Source of the DNA: Streptomyces rimosus
GTDB lineage: Bacteria; Actinomycetota; Actinomycetes; Streptomycetales; Streptomycetaceae
Direction of reading: 5' to 3'
Assembly (NCBI RefSeq): GCF_008704655.1
Contig: NZ_CP023688.1
Location: forward strand, 8,497,001 to 8,561,000
Length of the DNA stretch: 64,000 nucleotides
Shown: in pieces, positions 26,123 to 35,107 of the stretch
Layout of the letters: each line of letters begins with the position of its first letter
Numbering within the stretch: the stretch's first letter is position 1
Notes under the pieces: generated by a model
What the model was told of the DNA's origin: nothing
What the model saw: only the letters and a program-made list of their open reading frames with translations
The model's database searches: none
Position numbers and translations under genes: made by a program

Positions 26123-27448
26123 GTGAAGAGACCCACGAAGACCGCTTTGACGCTGGGCACGGCAGGAATCGCGCTGGTCGCCACCATGGCGCCCGCAGCC
26201 AACGCCGCCCCGGCGTCGCCGCACGCGCGTTACACCGAGGCCCAAATAGCCGGCATGACCCCGGAAAAGCAGGAGAAACTGCTCGCGCCCCTGCGCGCGA
26301 TAGCCGACGCGGCCGACCGCGCCGGTTCGGGAAGCCAGGCGGACATTTACGCCGGGGTACGCATCGACGCTCCCCGGGAAACCGTCCACGTCTATCTGAC
26401 CGACCTGTCCCGGGCCGCGAAGTTCATCAAAGCCGCATCGGCCCTGGACCGCCGGATCGATACCGGCAAAATCACCATCGTGAAGGCCGGCCACACCCGG
26501 CAGGAGATGCACGAAGTCCGTGACCGCCTGCTCGCCCAGGAAAAGGCCGGGAAACTGCCCTACAAAATCCACACGGTGGCGGTCGCGGCCGACGCGTCGA
26601 CACTGGAAGTAGCGGTGGACAAGCCGGACGTTGCGGCCAAGACGTCGGCCGCCGCGCGACGGAACCCCGACGCGCGGAGCCTCGCCCCGGCGACCGACGT
26701 CCCGGTGGCCTTCAAGCAGGGACAGCGGATATCCCCCGCCGCCCGGACCTGGGCCGACGTGAGGTGGAAGGACGGCACGCCGTTCATCGCCGGTGACGTG
26801 CTCACCGACGGTTCGCAGTACTGCTCGGCCGGACTCCCGGCCGTACGCAAGAGCGACAACAAGCCGGTCATGGTGACCGCCGCCCACTGTTTCGCCAACG
26901 GCCTGAAGATATACACCGGATCGGGCACCACCCCCACCTTCGGCAAGTTCTACGACGGACTCAACGGCCAGCTCGGCAATTACGTCGGCACGGTCAACGG
27001 CGTATCGACGAACTGGGACGCCGAACAGCTCATCGGCACCGACAACAACGCCGACGTGAGCGAGACGACCGGCTATAAGCCCGTCACCGGTGTCGCCTAC
27101 TCGCACAACGGTGATTTCGTCTGCCAGAACGGCGCCGCGTCCTTCTTCATGAAGCAGGAAACCGTCTGCGGCATCAAGGTCGTCAATGACGACATCACCT
27201 ACACCCTGGACACCGGCTGGAAGGTCCGCGGCGTCGAAGGAACCCGGCTGCCCGGCAACCCCTGGACCGTGGCGCACGGCGACAGCGGCTCGATGGTCTA
27301 CACGTCAAACGGCTCCGCACGCCAGGCACGCGGCATCGTCTCGGCACTGGCAAGCCCGTACCAGACCAACGCCGGCAGCTACATGTACTGGACCGAGGCG
27401 ACGGACATCTTCAACCACTTCGGCCTGAAGCTCAACCCGAAGACGTAA
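26123..27448 (+). CDS. Secreted trypsin-like serine protease (S1 fold)
   Basis: A protein of 441 residues from the GTG at 26123, just after GGGGGG. A signal peptide covers about residues 1-29 (KRPTKTAL, hydrophobic core, PAANAAPAS). A pro-region of about 190 residues follows, with features of protease propeptides (YAGVRIDAPRETVHVYLTD). The catalytic domain has VTAAHCF (His), NWDAEQLIG (probable Asp) and AHGDSGSMVY (Ser), with cysteines at SQYCSAG, FVCQNG and TVCGIKV for disulfides. It therefore should be an active extracellular endopeptidase. It is longer in the pro-region than streptogrisin B. The gene ends at a strong hairpin. Confidence 0.87.
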   Translation: MKRPTKTALTLGTAGIALVATMAPAANAAPASPHARYTEAQIAGMTPEKQEKLLAPLRAIADAADRAGSGSQADIYAGVRIDAPRETVHVYLTDLSRAAKFIKAASALDRRIDTGKITIVKAGHTRQEMHEVRDRLLAQEKAGKLPYKIHTVAVAADASTLEVAVDKPDVAAKTSAAARRNPDARSLAPATDVPVAFKQGQRISPAARTWADVRWKDGTPFIAGDVLTDGSQYCSAGLPAVRKSDNKPVMVTAAHCFANGLKIYTGSGTTPTFGKFYDGLNGQLGNYVGTVNGVSTNWDAEQLIGTDNNADVSETTGYKPVTGVAYSHNGDFVCQNGAASFFMKQETVCGIKVVNDDITYTLDTGWKVRGVEGTRLPGNPWTVAHGDSGSMVYTSNGSARQARGIVSALASPYQTNAGSYMYWTEATDIFNHFGLKLNPKT

Positions 27449-27473
27449 TCGCGGACCGGAAGGTCGGCAGTAT

Positions 27474-27517
27474 CCCGTACGGCCGTGAGAGCGACCCATG
27501 ACCCACGGCCGTACGGG
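27474..27517. terminator. Bidirectional hairpin terminator
   Basis: A perfect 14-bp stem (CCCGTACGGCCGTG with its complement) with a 16-base loop lies between the convergent protease and FMN reductase genes. Confidence 0.8.
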
Positions 27518-27533
27518 CCCGCCCCAGCCCGGC

Positions 27534-28193
27534 TCAGTCCTCGACGCGCTGGGTCACCGGCGCATCCGTACGGTCGCCGGGGAATTCGTACCAGCGGCGA
27601 TGCAGGCAGACGAAGCGCACATCGGCGCAGACCAGGCGCATGAAGCCGGAGACGGTCTCGGCCAGCCGTTCCTGGGCTCCGGGGTGGGCGAGGCGGCCGT
27701 CGTCGGTGAAGCCCTCGTGCGCGCGGGGGAGGCTGAACATGTCGGGGTAGACCCGTGTCCCCAGATGCTCCAGCGGCACCCGTAACGCCCACAGGCCACG
27801 GTTGCCGCCGATCATCGAGGGCGAGGACGACAGCAGCAGCGCGTGCTTGGTCTTGAACGGCTGTGGTCGCACCCGTGACACCCAGTCGATGGCGTTCTTC
27901 AGTGGTCCCGGGACCGACGCGTTGTATTCGGGGGAGGAGATGACGAACGCGTGGCACTGCCCGATCCGCTCGGACAGGGCCAGTGCCCCCGGAGGCAGCC
28001 CTTCCGCGTCCTCCACGTCACCGTCGTACAGGGGCATGGCGAAATCGCGCATCCTGGCCAGGTCGACCTCGGCACCGCTGTCCGCGACCAGGCCCGCCGC
28101 CAGGGAGGCCAGCCGCGCGTTGGTGGAGCCGGTGCGCAGGGCCGCACCGAAGACCAGGACCCGAATGGCAGCCGGTGCGAGGTCTGCGTCCAT
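27534..28193 (-). CDS. NADPH-dependent FMN reductase
   Basis: A protein of 219 residues with a flavodoxin-like fold. FGAALRTGSTNARL at the N-terminus is the FMN phosphate loop, and ISSPEYNASVPGPLKNAIDW is the signature of NADPH-dependent FMN reductases (ArsH, EmoB, SsuE relatives). It supplies reduced flavin or reduces quinones or azo groups. It lies 121 bp downstream of the phosphonate operon on the same strand, so it may be in the same transcript, but HEPD is a non-haem iron enzyme that needs no flavin. Residue 137 is encoded by TTA (27783-27785), the rare bldA-dependent codon. A role in the pathway cannot be shown. Confidence 0.85.
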   Translation of the reverse strand: MDADLAPAAIRVLVFGAALRTGSTNARLASLAAGLVADSGAEVDLARMRDFAMPLYDGDVEDAEGLPPGALALSERIGQCHAFVISSPEYNASVPGPLKNAIDWVSRVRPQPFKTKHALLLSSSPSMIGGNRGLWALRVPLEHLGTRVYPDMFSLPRAHEGFTDDGRLAHPGAQERLAETVSGFMRLVCADVRFVCLHRRWYEFPGDRTDAPVTQRVED

Positions 28194-28314
28194 CGTGTGG
28201 TCCCTTCCGTCGGGCGGGGGTTACGTCAGCCAGTCTGGCCCGGCCGGCTCCGCCCGATAAGCGCCGAGCAGGCCGAAGGACATCGCCCCGATCGTCGACG
28301 GCGACCTCGTCGCA

Positions 28315-29139
28315 TCACGTCCAGTACCGCACGATCAGCACGGTGGCGGCGGTCAGCCCGATGACCACCACGCACGCGCGCAGGACCGTGGGCGGCATCC
28401 GCCGGGCGAGGCGGGCGCCGATCTGGCCGCCGAGGAGGGACCCGGCCGTCAGGAGCAGGGCCGGCAGCCAGGCGATCGGCGCGATCAGGATGAAGAGGAG
28501 AGCGGCGACGGCGTTGATCACGCCGATGCAGATGTTCTTGATGCCGTTGAGGCTCTGGATGTCCTCGTCGAGGAGCAGACCGAAGAGGGCGAGCAGGACG
28601 ACGCCGGCCGCGGCGCCGAAGTAGCCCCCGTACACGCCCGCGCCGAAGATGCCCGCCCACAGGAAGGGCCCGCCTTCGGCGGCGACGGCCCGCCACTTTC
28701 CCCGGTCGCCGTGATGGGCCTCGCCCCCGTCGCGGTCCACCGTCCGTGCGGACCGGGCGAGTCTCTTCTTGAGCCAGGGCTGGGCCATGACCATCAGGCT
28801 GGCGACCAGTACCAGGGCCGGGACGATGGCGTTGAACGCGGCGGCAGGCAGGACGACGAGTCCCAGCGCGCCGACGACGGCCCCCAGGAGGGACACGGCG
28901 CCGAACAGCGTGATCCGGTGGCGCCGGCCCTTGAATTCGTGGCGGTAGCCGTAGGCTCCGCTGAAGTTGCCGGCCACCAGGCCCACCGTGTTCGACATGT
29001 TCGCCAGGACGGGCGGGAGACCGCTGGCGATCAGCACGGGAAAGGTCAGCAGGGTGCCGGAACCGACGATGGTGTTGATGATTCCGGCGAGAACGCCGCT
29101 GGTCAGCACCAGGGTCACGGTCAGTGCGCTGACCGTCAT
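28315..29139 (-). CDS. TauE/SafE family permease, candidate phosphonate exporter
   Basis: A protein of 274 residues with about eight hydrophobic segments in two halves. The N-terminal half has GIINTIVGSGTLLTFPVL and the C-terminal half has GGYFGAAAGVVLLALF with LNGIKNICIGVINAVAAL, the two inverted copies of the TauE/SafE domain. Members move sulfite, sulfonates, sulfoacetate and similar small anions. Its ATG overlaps the ppd stop (TGATG), so it is translationally coupled to phosphonate synthesis. I infer that it exports the phosphonate product or an intermediate, as sulfonates and phosphonates are similar anions. Uptake of an anion is the alternative. Confidence 0.88.
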   Translation of the reverse strand: MTVSALTVTLVLTSGVLAGIINTIVGSGTLLTFPVLIASGLPPVLANMSNTVGLVAGNFSGAYGYRHEFKGRRHRITLFGAVSLLGAVVGALGLVVLPAAAFNAIVPALVLVASLMVMAQPWLKKRLARSARTVDRDGGEAHHGDRGKWRAVAAEGGPFLWAGIFGAGVYGGYFGAAAGVVLLALFGLLLDEDIQSLNGIKNICIGVINAVAALLFILIAPIAWLPALLLTAGSLLGGQIGARLARRMPPTVLRACVVVIGLTAATVLIVRYWT

Positions 29140-30287
29140 CAGGCCGCCGTGCCGAGGAAGCGACGGAAGCGCCGGGCGACCTCGTACGGTGTGACGGTGG
29201 GCCGGCCCAGATCCGTGCGGGAGCCCGGACTGATCCGCGCGTGGATCAGGTGTGGTCCCGGGGAGGCCAGCGCACGGGAAAACGCTTCGGCGAAGCCCCG
29301 CAGGTCGTCGCTGACGGCGGCGTGCCGGTAGCCGCAGGCGAGGGCGACGCGGGCGAAGCCGACGCCGGCGGAGACGGTGGCCTGGCCGCCGGTGGAGTCG
29401 TGGACCTCGTTGTCGATCACCACGTGGACGAGGTTATCGGGTCGGGCGGCGCCGACGGTGGCCATGGCGCCGAGTTTCATCAGCGCCGCCCCGTCGCCGT
29501 CCAGGACGACGACGGGCCGCGGTGTGTTCAGCGCGGCGCCCAGGCCCAGCGCGCCGGCGCACCCCATGGAGCCGACCAGGTAGAAGTGCTGTTCGCGGTC
29601 GGCCAGGGTGAACAGTTCGCGTCCGCACTTGCCGGTACCGGCGATGACCGCCGCCTCGGGCGGAACGGTGGCGAGTACGGATTCCAGCACGTTCGCGCGG
29701 GTCGGACGCCGGGCACCGCGGGTGTGGTCCGCCGGTGCGGCCCCGTCGCCATGGCGTGCGGGCGGGGGCTGGTCGAGTGGTCCGTCCGCGGCCACCGTGC
29801 CCTTCTCCATGATCAGCGCGGTGGGCAGTTCGGTGGCGGCCATGAGCTTTCCGGCTTCCTCCAGCGAGCCTTCGATCTCCTCCGGCCGGTCGGGGAAGGG
29901 ACGGTGGGAGATGCCGATCACGGTCAGCAGGTCGTGCGTGACGCGGCCCATCACCTCGTGCTGGGGTTCGTCCTTGACGCCGGGCCGGCCGCGCCACGTG
30001 CACACGAGCAGCAGCGGGATGCGGAACGGGTGGCACAAGGAGGTCAGCGGGTTGACCATGTTGCCGAGCCCCGAGTTCTGGCACATCACCACCGGCTGCC
30101 GCCCCGCCAGCCAGGCGCCGGCGGCGAGTCCGACGGCTTCGCCCTCGCTGGTGGCGCCCAGATAGCGCAGCTCGCGGCGGCTGATCGCACCGTTGATCAG
30201 CGGGGTGAGGAAGGAGCACGGGACTCCGGTGTAGAAGTCGAGCCCGCGGCGCTGGGCCGCGTCGAGGAACTGCCCGGCCCGGATCAC
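29139..30287 (-). CDS. ppd: Phosphonopyruvate decarboxylase
   Basis: A thiamine-diphosphate enzyme of 382 residues that turns phosphonopyruvate into phosphonoacetaldehyde and CO2. This pulls the unfavourable PEP mutase step forward. The N-terminal half has DFYTGVPCSFLTPLINGAI and TSEGEAVGLAAG, with the glutamate that activates the cofactor, then QNSGLGNMVNPLTSL. The C-terminal half has VLDGDGAALMKLGAMAT and a downstream VVIDNEVHDSTGGQ, the GDG...N motif for ThDP and magnesium. Length and order match Ppd from phosphinothricin and fosfomycin clusters. The GTG start overlaps the pepM stop (GTGA) and has AGGAGG upstream inside pepM, so the two are tightly coupled. Confidence 0.95.
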   Translation of the reverse strand: MIRAGQFLDAAQRRGLDFYTGVPCSFLTPLINGAISRRELRYLGATSEGEAVGLAAGAWLAGRQPVVMCQNSGLGNMVNPLTSLCHPFRIPLLLVCTWRGRPGVKDEPQHEVMGRVTHDLLTVIGISHRPFPDRPEEIEGSLEEAGKLMAATELPTALIMEKGTVAADGPLDQPPPARHGDGAAPADHTRGARRPTRANVLESVLATVPPEAAVIAGTGKCGRELFTLADREQHFYLVGSMGCAGALGLGAALNTPRPVVVLDGDGAALMKLGAMATVGAARPDNLVHVVIDNEVHDSTGGQATVSAGVGFARVALACGYRHAAVSDDLRGFAEAFSRALASPGPHLIHARISPGSRTDLGRPTVTPYEVARRFRRFLGTAA

Positions 30288-31216
30288 GAGGCGTCCCTCC
30301 TGGAGGCGGGGGCAGGGTCGGCCGGCAGATACCGGCGGGACGCGTCGTCGAGTTCGCCGTAGTCCAGGAAGTCGAAGACCTCCTGCACCGGGACCAGGTC
30401 CTGCTCGACGTCGCTGACCCGCCGCTTCTTGAAGACCTCCTCGCTGACCTCGCGCATGGCGCGCATCGAGGCGCGCATGTTCTGGTTGGCCCAGATCAGC
30501 GTCGAGATGCCGGCCCGCTCGAAGGTGTCGACGCCGACCGACCGGTGGTAGGTGGTGGGCGTGATGACCAGCGGGGACCTGCGTCCCCATTCCCTGGCGA
30601 AGGCCAGTACCTCCTTGCCGTCCTTGCGCTTGGAGTGGATGAAGACGGCGTCCGCCCCGGCCTGCCGGTACGCCTCCGCCCGGCCGAGCGCCTCGGCGAG
30701 CGAGAAGCCGGACACCAGCGCCTCGACCCGGGCGATGACACAGAAGTCGTCGTCGGTCTGGCTGTCCTTGCACGCGGCGATCTTCCCGCGGAACTCGTCG
30801 GTGTCCGCCAGCGGCTGGCGGTCGCCGATGAACGAGTTGGTCTTCGGGAACAGCTTGTCCTCGATGCAGACCCCCGCCACACCCAGCCGGCACAGCTGCC
30901 GTACGAAGCGCCGGGCGTTGTTGAAGTTGCCGTACCCGGTGTCCCCGTCGACCATGATCGGGATGCGGGTGGCATCGGCCATGTAGGCGACGGTGTCGAG
31001 CACTTCGCCCGCGCTGACCTCGTTGCTGTCCCGTACGCCGAGCGCGGTGGAGATGGAGAAGCCGGAGGCCCAGATCCCCGGGAACCCGACGTCCTCCACG
31101 ATGCGGGCGGACAGGCCGTTGTGCGCTTCCATCAGGAAGCCGAGGCTCCGTGAACGCAGGAGTTCGCGCATCATGGTGGTCTTGGCGGTGGTGGGCGTGT
31201 GGTGGTTGTGGTGCAT
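30284..31216 (-). CDS. pepM: Phosphoenolpyruvate phosphomutase
   Basis: The enzyme forms the C-P bond by rearranging phosphoenolpyruvate to phosphonopyruvate, the first step of nearly all phosphonate pathways. The protein has 310 residues from the ATG at 31216, six bases after GGGAGGA; earlier in-frame starts lack such a site. The diagnostic PEP mutase motif EDK-x5-NS is present as EDKLFPKTNS at residues 119-128, which separates true mutases from isocitrate-lyase relatives. Asp90 in MVDGDTGYGN binds magnesium, and MEAHNGLSARI near residue 29 is typical. A short His-rich leader MHHNHH starts the protein. It lies 90 bp downstream of phpD and overlaps ppd by four bases. Confidence 0.97.
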   Translation of the reverse strand: MHHNHHTPTTAKTTMMRELLRSRSLGFLMEAHNGLSARIVEDVGFPGIWASGFSISTALGVRDSNEVSAGEVLDTVAYMADATRIPIMVDGDTGYGNFNNARRFVRQLCRLGVAGVCIEDKLFPKTNSFIGDRQPLADTDEFRGKIAACKDSQTDDDFCVIARVEALVSGFSLAEALGRAEAYRQAGADAVFIHSKRKDGKEVLAFAREWGRRSPLVITPTTYHRSVGVDTFERAGISTLIWANQNMRASMRAMREVSEEVFKKRRVSDVEQDLVPVQEVFDFLDYGELDDASRRYLPADPAPASRRDAS

Positions 31217-31306
31217 GAGGTCCTCCCGTTGGATGCTGCCTCCGGTGTCGCCCACGGGCCGGAGCACCTGCGGACGCCTGCGTTCTCGGTGATGTCAGGG
31301 GTGGTG

Positions 31307-32665
31307 TCAGGCGGTCGTGGTGGGCTCGTAACCCCAGCCCGCGCGGTCCCGCCGGGCGCGGCGCAGGGTCTGCGGCCGCCGGACGGTCTGGGTCAGCTCC
31401 AGGTGTTCGAGATAGCCGTAGCCCTCCCCGTTGCCGAGTTTGATCAGCGCGCCGGTGCCGCTGAATCCGTGGGGCACGCACGGTCCGACCCACAGGCTGT
31501 CGTCGGGGGCGAGCTGCTGCTCGTGTACGGTGCCGTGCTCGTCGGCCCACCAGGCGATCGGGGCCCCGTGGGTCGCGAGATAGTGGCCGGCCCCGTGGTC
31601 GAACAGGTCGAGCGCGCGGGTGTCGGCACGGTCCACGGAGAGGTAGAGCCCCACGATGTCGGGCAGTTGGGGCGCGCCGGCCATGGAAGCGGCGCGGTAG
31701 GCGCCGAATTCCCGGATGGAGGCGACACCGTCCTCGACCGAGCACCACGTCTTGCCGATCTCGTCGTGCACCGGCTCGGCAGGCAGCAGCAGCCGGTGGT
31801 CGACGCCGAGCACGGGACCGATGCGCCGCAGGTCGGCCAGGCCGAGCGCGTCGCCGTCACCGGACAGGCAGGCCGCGATCTTCTGTTTCGGGATGCCGGT
31901 GGCGGTGGCCAGCGAGGCGGCGGTGTGCGCCCTGCGGCGCAGGGCGATGGCGAGCACGGCGGCCTGCCCGTCGGCGGACCAGTCCTCGACGAACCGGTCG
32001 TAGGAGGCGTCGGTCCACTCGTTGGCCCGAGAAAGCAGCGCGTGCAGGTTCGACTTGCAGGTGTAGGAGATGATCCGGGCGGGTTCCTGGCCTGCCAGCG
32101 AGTAACTGTGCGGCCGGTAGGAGGGTTCGAGGTAGGAGTCGCCGATGATCCAGGCGTGTTCGGGGGCCCGATTGGCTTTCAGCACGGCCCACGTCAGATC
32201 GTTGATCTCCTCGCCCCAGCGGCCGTGAATATCGCCGGGCCCGATGTTCACGGTGATGGCCGGTTCCAGATGGCCGTTGTTGAGCTTCGGCAGCCGCCCT
32301 TCGGGACACAGAATGTCCAGGATTACGGGAGCGATGTACCCCGAGGGAGCCGGCAGCGAATAGTAGTTGTAGAAATGAAAGCCGTCGCGCTGCACCGCGC
32401 GCCGGGTCGCAGCCGTGTCGGCGCGGCTCTGGAAAAGGGCGGCGGGCTGCCGCGCCCGTCCCACGGCGAGTTCTTCGACGGGGACATCCAAAGAATCGGC
32501 CAGCTTGCGGACCTCGGCCCCGGAGAGTTCCAGGCTCTCTTCCACGGTGTCCGGGCGCAGGTCGAGTGCGATGCCGGTACGGTCCCGCACGTGTTCCGGG
32601 GTGAGTTTGCGGGCGTTGAGCCAGTGCATGAGCTTGTACGGATCGATGGTGGGCGGATTCGGCAC
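31307..32665 (-). CDS. phpD: 2-Hydroxyethylphosphonate dioxygenase (HEPD)
   Basis: A non-haem iron enzyme of 452 residues that splits 2-hydroxyethylphosphonate with O2 into hydroxymethylphosphonate and formate. The N-terminal part is a helix-turn-helix-like unit (KLMHWLNARKLTPEH), which supplies a lysine to the partner active site in this family. The first cupin holds the iron ligands: His132 in NNGHLEPAITVN, then Glu180 and His186 in GDSYLEPSYRPHSYS. This 2-His-1-Glu set and its spacing match HEPD; methylphosphonate synthase has Gln in place of Glu. A second cupin-like half follows. The GTG has GGAGG five bases upstream. It sits between the reductase that makes its substrate and pepM. Confidence 0.93.
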   Translation of the reverse strand: MPNPPTIDPYKLMHWLNARKLTPEHVRDRTGIALDLRPDTVEESLELSGAEVRKLADSLDVPVEELAVGRARQPAALFQSRADTAATRRAVQRDGFHFYNYYSLPAPSGYIAPVILDILCPEGRLPKLNNGHLEPAITVNIGPGDIHGRWGEEINDLTWAVLKANRAPEHAWIIGDSYLEPSYRPHSYSLAGQEPARIISYTCKSNLHALLSRANEWTDASYDRFVEDWSADGQAAVLAIALRRRAHTAASLATATGIPKQKIAACLSGDGDALGLADLRRIGPVLGVDHRLLLPAEPVHDEIGKTWCSVEDGVASIREFGAYRAASMAGAPQLPDIVGLYLSVDRADTRALDLFDHGAGHYLATHGAPIAWWADEHGTVHEQQLAPDDSLWVGPCVPHGFSGTGALIKLGNGEGYGYLEHLELTQTVRRPQTLRRARRDRAGWGYEPTTTA

Positions 32666-32734
32666 GATGGCCTCCGGGTTCCTGTTTCCCTTTTTTCTGG
32701 GTCCTGGTTGCTGTCACCGGTCGCTGTTTTCTGA

Positions 32735-34000
32735 TCAGCTGGTACTCTCCGCGCGCAGCAAGGCGGTGAGCTGGTCACGGCTCATGTGCCGGGGGTTGTT
32801 GTCGAAGCGGTTGTACGTCACCACGTCGTCGGCGAGCACGCGTACGTCGATGTGGTCGAGCCCGCGCAAGGCGGGAAGTCCGAGCCGTCTCAGGAGTACG
32901 TCCAGGCGTTGGTGCGCCTCGGCCGGGTCCCGCGCGTCGAGCCGCTGGCACACGGAACGCAGCACACGCGTCACGTGCTCCGGGCCCCGGGGATCACGGC
33001 AGTCCTGCGCCGTGACGACGGCGTTGAACCGCAGGACGGCACCGAGGGTGAGAGCGCAGGCATGGCCGTGCGGGACGCCGTGGCGCAGGGTCATCGGATA
33101 CGAGACGGCGTGCGGGACGGTGGTCCGGGTGCCGGCGATGGCCAGCCCGGCGAAGACGCTCGCGCAGCTCAGTACGGTGCGCGCCGCCTCGTCGCCTGGA
33201 TCCGCCAGTACGGCCTCCAGCCCCTCGACGGCCAAACGGACGGCGGGCAAACTGAAGCGCAGCGATTCGGCGTCGGCAGCGACCGACCAACTGGACTCCA
33301 CCGCCTGGGCCAGCGCGTCCAGGCCGCAACTGCGCCACACCCCGTCTGGCGCGCTCATCGTCAGCAGCGGGTCGACGATCGCGAGGTCGGGAAAGAGCGC
33401 CGCCTGGTCCAGCGCCCGTTTGCGCTGCTCACGCTCGTCCCACACGGTCGCCGTACGGGTGACCTCCGCACCGCTGCCCGCCGTCGTCGGTACGGCGACC
33501 AGCCCGGTACCGCGCGGCCCGCCGCGACCAGCGGCGTCGGAGCCCGATTTCTGGTCAACCGCCTCGGCCACGGACCGCTCACCGGCCGCCAGCAGGGCCA
33601 CGGCCTTGCCGGTGTCCAGTACGCTGCCGCCGCCGATCGCCACCACACCGTCGACCCGGTGCTGCCGCGCGATATTGAGTACGTGCTGCATGCTCTCCGG
33701 CGTCGGATTGGCGCGCGGATTCTCCACCACCACCGCCGTCCCCAGACGTCGGCAGGCCGCGACCACCGCCGCCAGCCAGGGCTTGACGGCCGCCTCCCGG
33801 CCGGTGAGCACCATGGGCCGGTGGAAGCCGCGTACTCCCAGCCGATGCCGGATCACCGTATCCAGCGTGTGGGCGGCGCCGCGGCCGAAAACCACCTGCG
33901 TCGGCACGTAGCGGGGCACGGGAAGAGCCACGGAGTGGTCTGCGGACTCCAGCAGCTGCCGGACGTCCGCTTCCCGGTGGGGCAGTTCGGTGATCGCCAC
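32735..34000 (-). CDS. phpC: Phosphonoacetaldehyde reductase (iron-type alcohol dehydrogenase)
   Basis: A group III (Fe-ADH) dehydrogenase of 421 residues. It has VPTQVVFGRGAAHTLD at the start, the NAD(P)-binding IGGGSVLDTGKAVALL, PTTAGSGAEVTRTATVWD, and metal-binding residues in the HAVSYPMTLRHGVPHGHAC segment. The family includes PhpC of the phosphinothricin pathway and FomC, which reduce phosphonoacetaldehyde to 2-hydroxyethylphosphonate. That is the substrate of the HEPD encoded 70 bp downstream. The GTG has AGAGGAG four bases upstream. A C-terminal YNRFDNNPR segment fits this subgroup. Oxidation of hydroxymethylphosphonate is a less likely second role. Confidence 0.9.
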   Translation of the reverse strand: MAITELPHREADVRQLLESADHSVALPVPRYVPTQVVFGRGAAHTLDTVIRHRLGVRGFHRPMVLTGREAAVKPWLAAVVAACRRLGTAVVVENPRANPTPESMQHVLNIARQHRVDGVVAIGGGSVLDTGKAVALLAAGERSVAEAVDQKSGSDAAGRGGPRGTGLVAVPTTAGSGAEVTRTATVWDEREQRKRALDQAALFPDLAIVDPLLTMSAPDGVWRSCGLDALAQAVESSWSVAADAESLRFSLPAVRLAVEGLEAVLADPGDEAARTVLSCASVFAGLAIAGTRTTVPHAVSYPMTLRHGVPHGHACALTLGAVLRFNAVVTAQDCRDPRGPEHVTRVLRSVCQRLDARDPAEAHQRLDVLLRRLGLPALRGLDHIDVRVLADDVVTYNRFDNNPRHMSRDQLTALLRAESTS

Positions 34001-34026
34001 GATGCTCCTCTCGCCGCCAGCGCCCG

Positions 34027-35043
34027 CTAGGCCAGGCGGCCGAAGAGCGGCGGCCGTCCGGTCAGCAGGACGCGCCGGATCTCCTCGGCGACGCGCAGCC
34101 GCTGGCTGCGCTCCGAGGCGTCCGACAGGAACGCCCGGTGCGCGGTGACCACCGTGTGGGGCGAGGTGAGGATTTCCTTGTTCACCGGGTGGTCGCAGGG
34201 GTTCTCCGGGGTGAACACGTCCGAGCCGTAACCGCCCAGCCGCCCGTCCCGCAGGCGCTCCAGCACCGCTTCGGGCTGTACCAGTCCGCCCCGCGCGGTG
34301 TTGACCAGCAGGGCACCGCGCCGCAGGGGCCGCAGCGACATGTCGTTGATCATGTGCCGTGTGCTGTCGTCCAACGGGGCGTGCAGCACGACGGCGTCCG
34401 CGTCGAAGAACAGCTCGGCCAGCGAGGGCCGTCCCTGGACCCCGTAGCCGCGCATCAGGTCGTCGTGTACGTAGGGGTCGTAGGCCAGCACCCGCCGGTA
34501 GAGCGGCTGGAGTTTACGGCTGGTGGCCCGGCCGATGCGCCCGAAGCCGACGATGCCGACGCTGAGGTCACCGGTACGCCGGGGGACGCCACCGGCGTGG
34601 ATGCTCCACCGTCCCTCCTTGACCAGACCGTCCTGGGCGATCAGCTTGCGTTCCAGCGCCAGCAGCATGGCCACGGTGTGGCTGCTGACCTCGTCGACGC
34701 AGTAGTCGGGCACGTGGAAACCGAGGATGCCGTGGCGTTCCAGCAGACCGGCGTTGAGATTGTCGGTACCGACGCCCTGGCGGGCGACGACCCGGCAGCC
34801 GGGTTTCAGCAGATCGACGACCTCTTGGGTGATCTGCGCGCGGTAGATGGCGACCGCGTCGGCGCCGCGCAGGGCACCCAGGAACGCGTCGCCGGAGACA
34901 TCGAAGGCACCGTCCCGGTACGGACCGAACCGCATCTGGATGTCCGTGCCGTACACCTCGCGTTCGACGTCGGCGCGATCGCAGTCCACGGCACCATCGG
35001 GGCCGATCACCCAAGCGGGGTCGGTATAGAGGACGACAGGCAT
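34027..35043 (-). CDS. phpE: D-2-hydroxyacid dehydrogenase, PhpE-like
   Basis: A phosphoglycerate-dehydrogenase-type protein of 338 residues. The NAD-binding domain has VGIVGFGRIGRATSRKL; catalytic residues are Arg in VNTARGGLVQ, an acidic residue around TPENPCDHPV, and His in TAHRAFLSD. The regulatory ACT domain of true SerA is absent. In the phosphinothricin cluster PhpE is the homologous nicotinamide enzyme assigned to the oxidation of hydroxymethylphosphonate toward phosphonoformate. The same role is inferred here from operon content. The ATG has GAGGTGA seven bases upstream. It lies 27 bp before phpC, with no promoter space. Confidence 0.85.
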   Translation of the reverse strand: MPVVLYTDPAWVIGPDGAVDCDRADVEREVYGTDIQMRFGPYRDGAFDVSGDAFLGALRGADAVAIYRAQITQEVVDLLKPGCRVVARQGVGTDNLNAGLLERHGILGFHVPDYCVDEVSSHTVAMLLALERKLIAQDGLVKEGRWSIHAGGVPRRTGDLSVGIVGFGRIGRATSRKLQPLYRRVLAYDPYVHDDLMRGYGVQGRPSLAELFFDADAVVLHAPLDDSTRHMINDMSLRPLRRGALLVNTARGGLVQPEAVLERLRDGRLGGYGSDVFTPENPCDHPVNKEILTSPHTVVTAHRAFLSDASERSQRLRVAEEIRRVLLTGRPPLFGRLA

Positions 35044-35107
35044 GACGGCATCACCTCACTGAGCGTTGGCGCGAAGACGGATGTCTCCGGTGATGCGGCG
35101 GCGCCGG

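Noticed and set aside
29139..31748. An 869-codon minus-strand frame that extends ppd upstream
   Set aside because: The upstream part lies inside pepM and the phpD end in another frame and has no motifs; the GTG at 30287 with AGGAGG is the natural ppd start.
31307..32665. Methylphosphonate synthase
   Set aside because: The third iron ligand is Glu180, not Gln, and the neighbouring dehydrogenases fit oxidation of hydroxymethylphosphonate.
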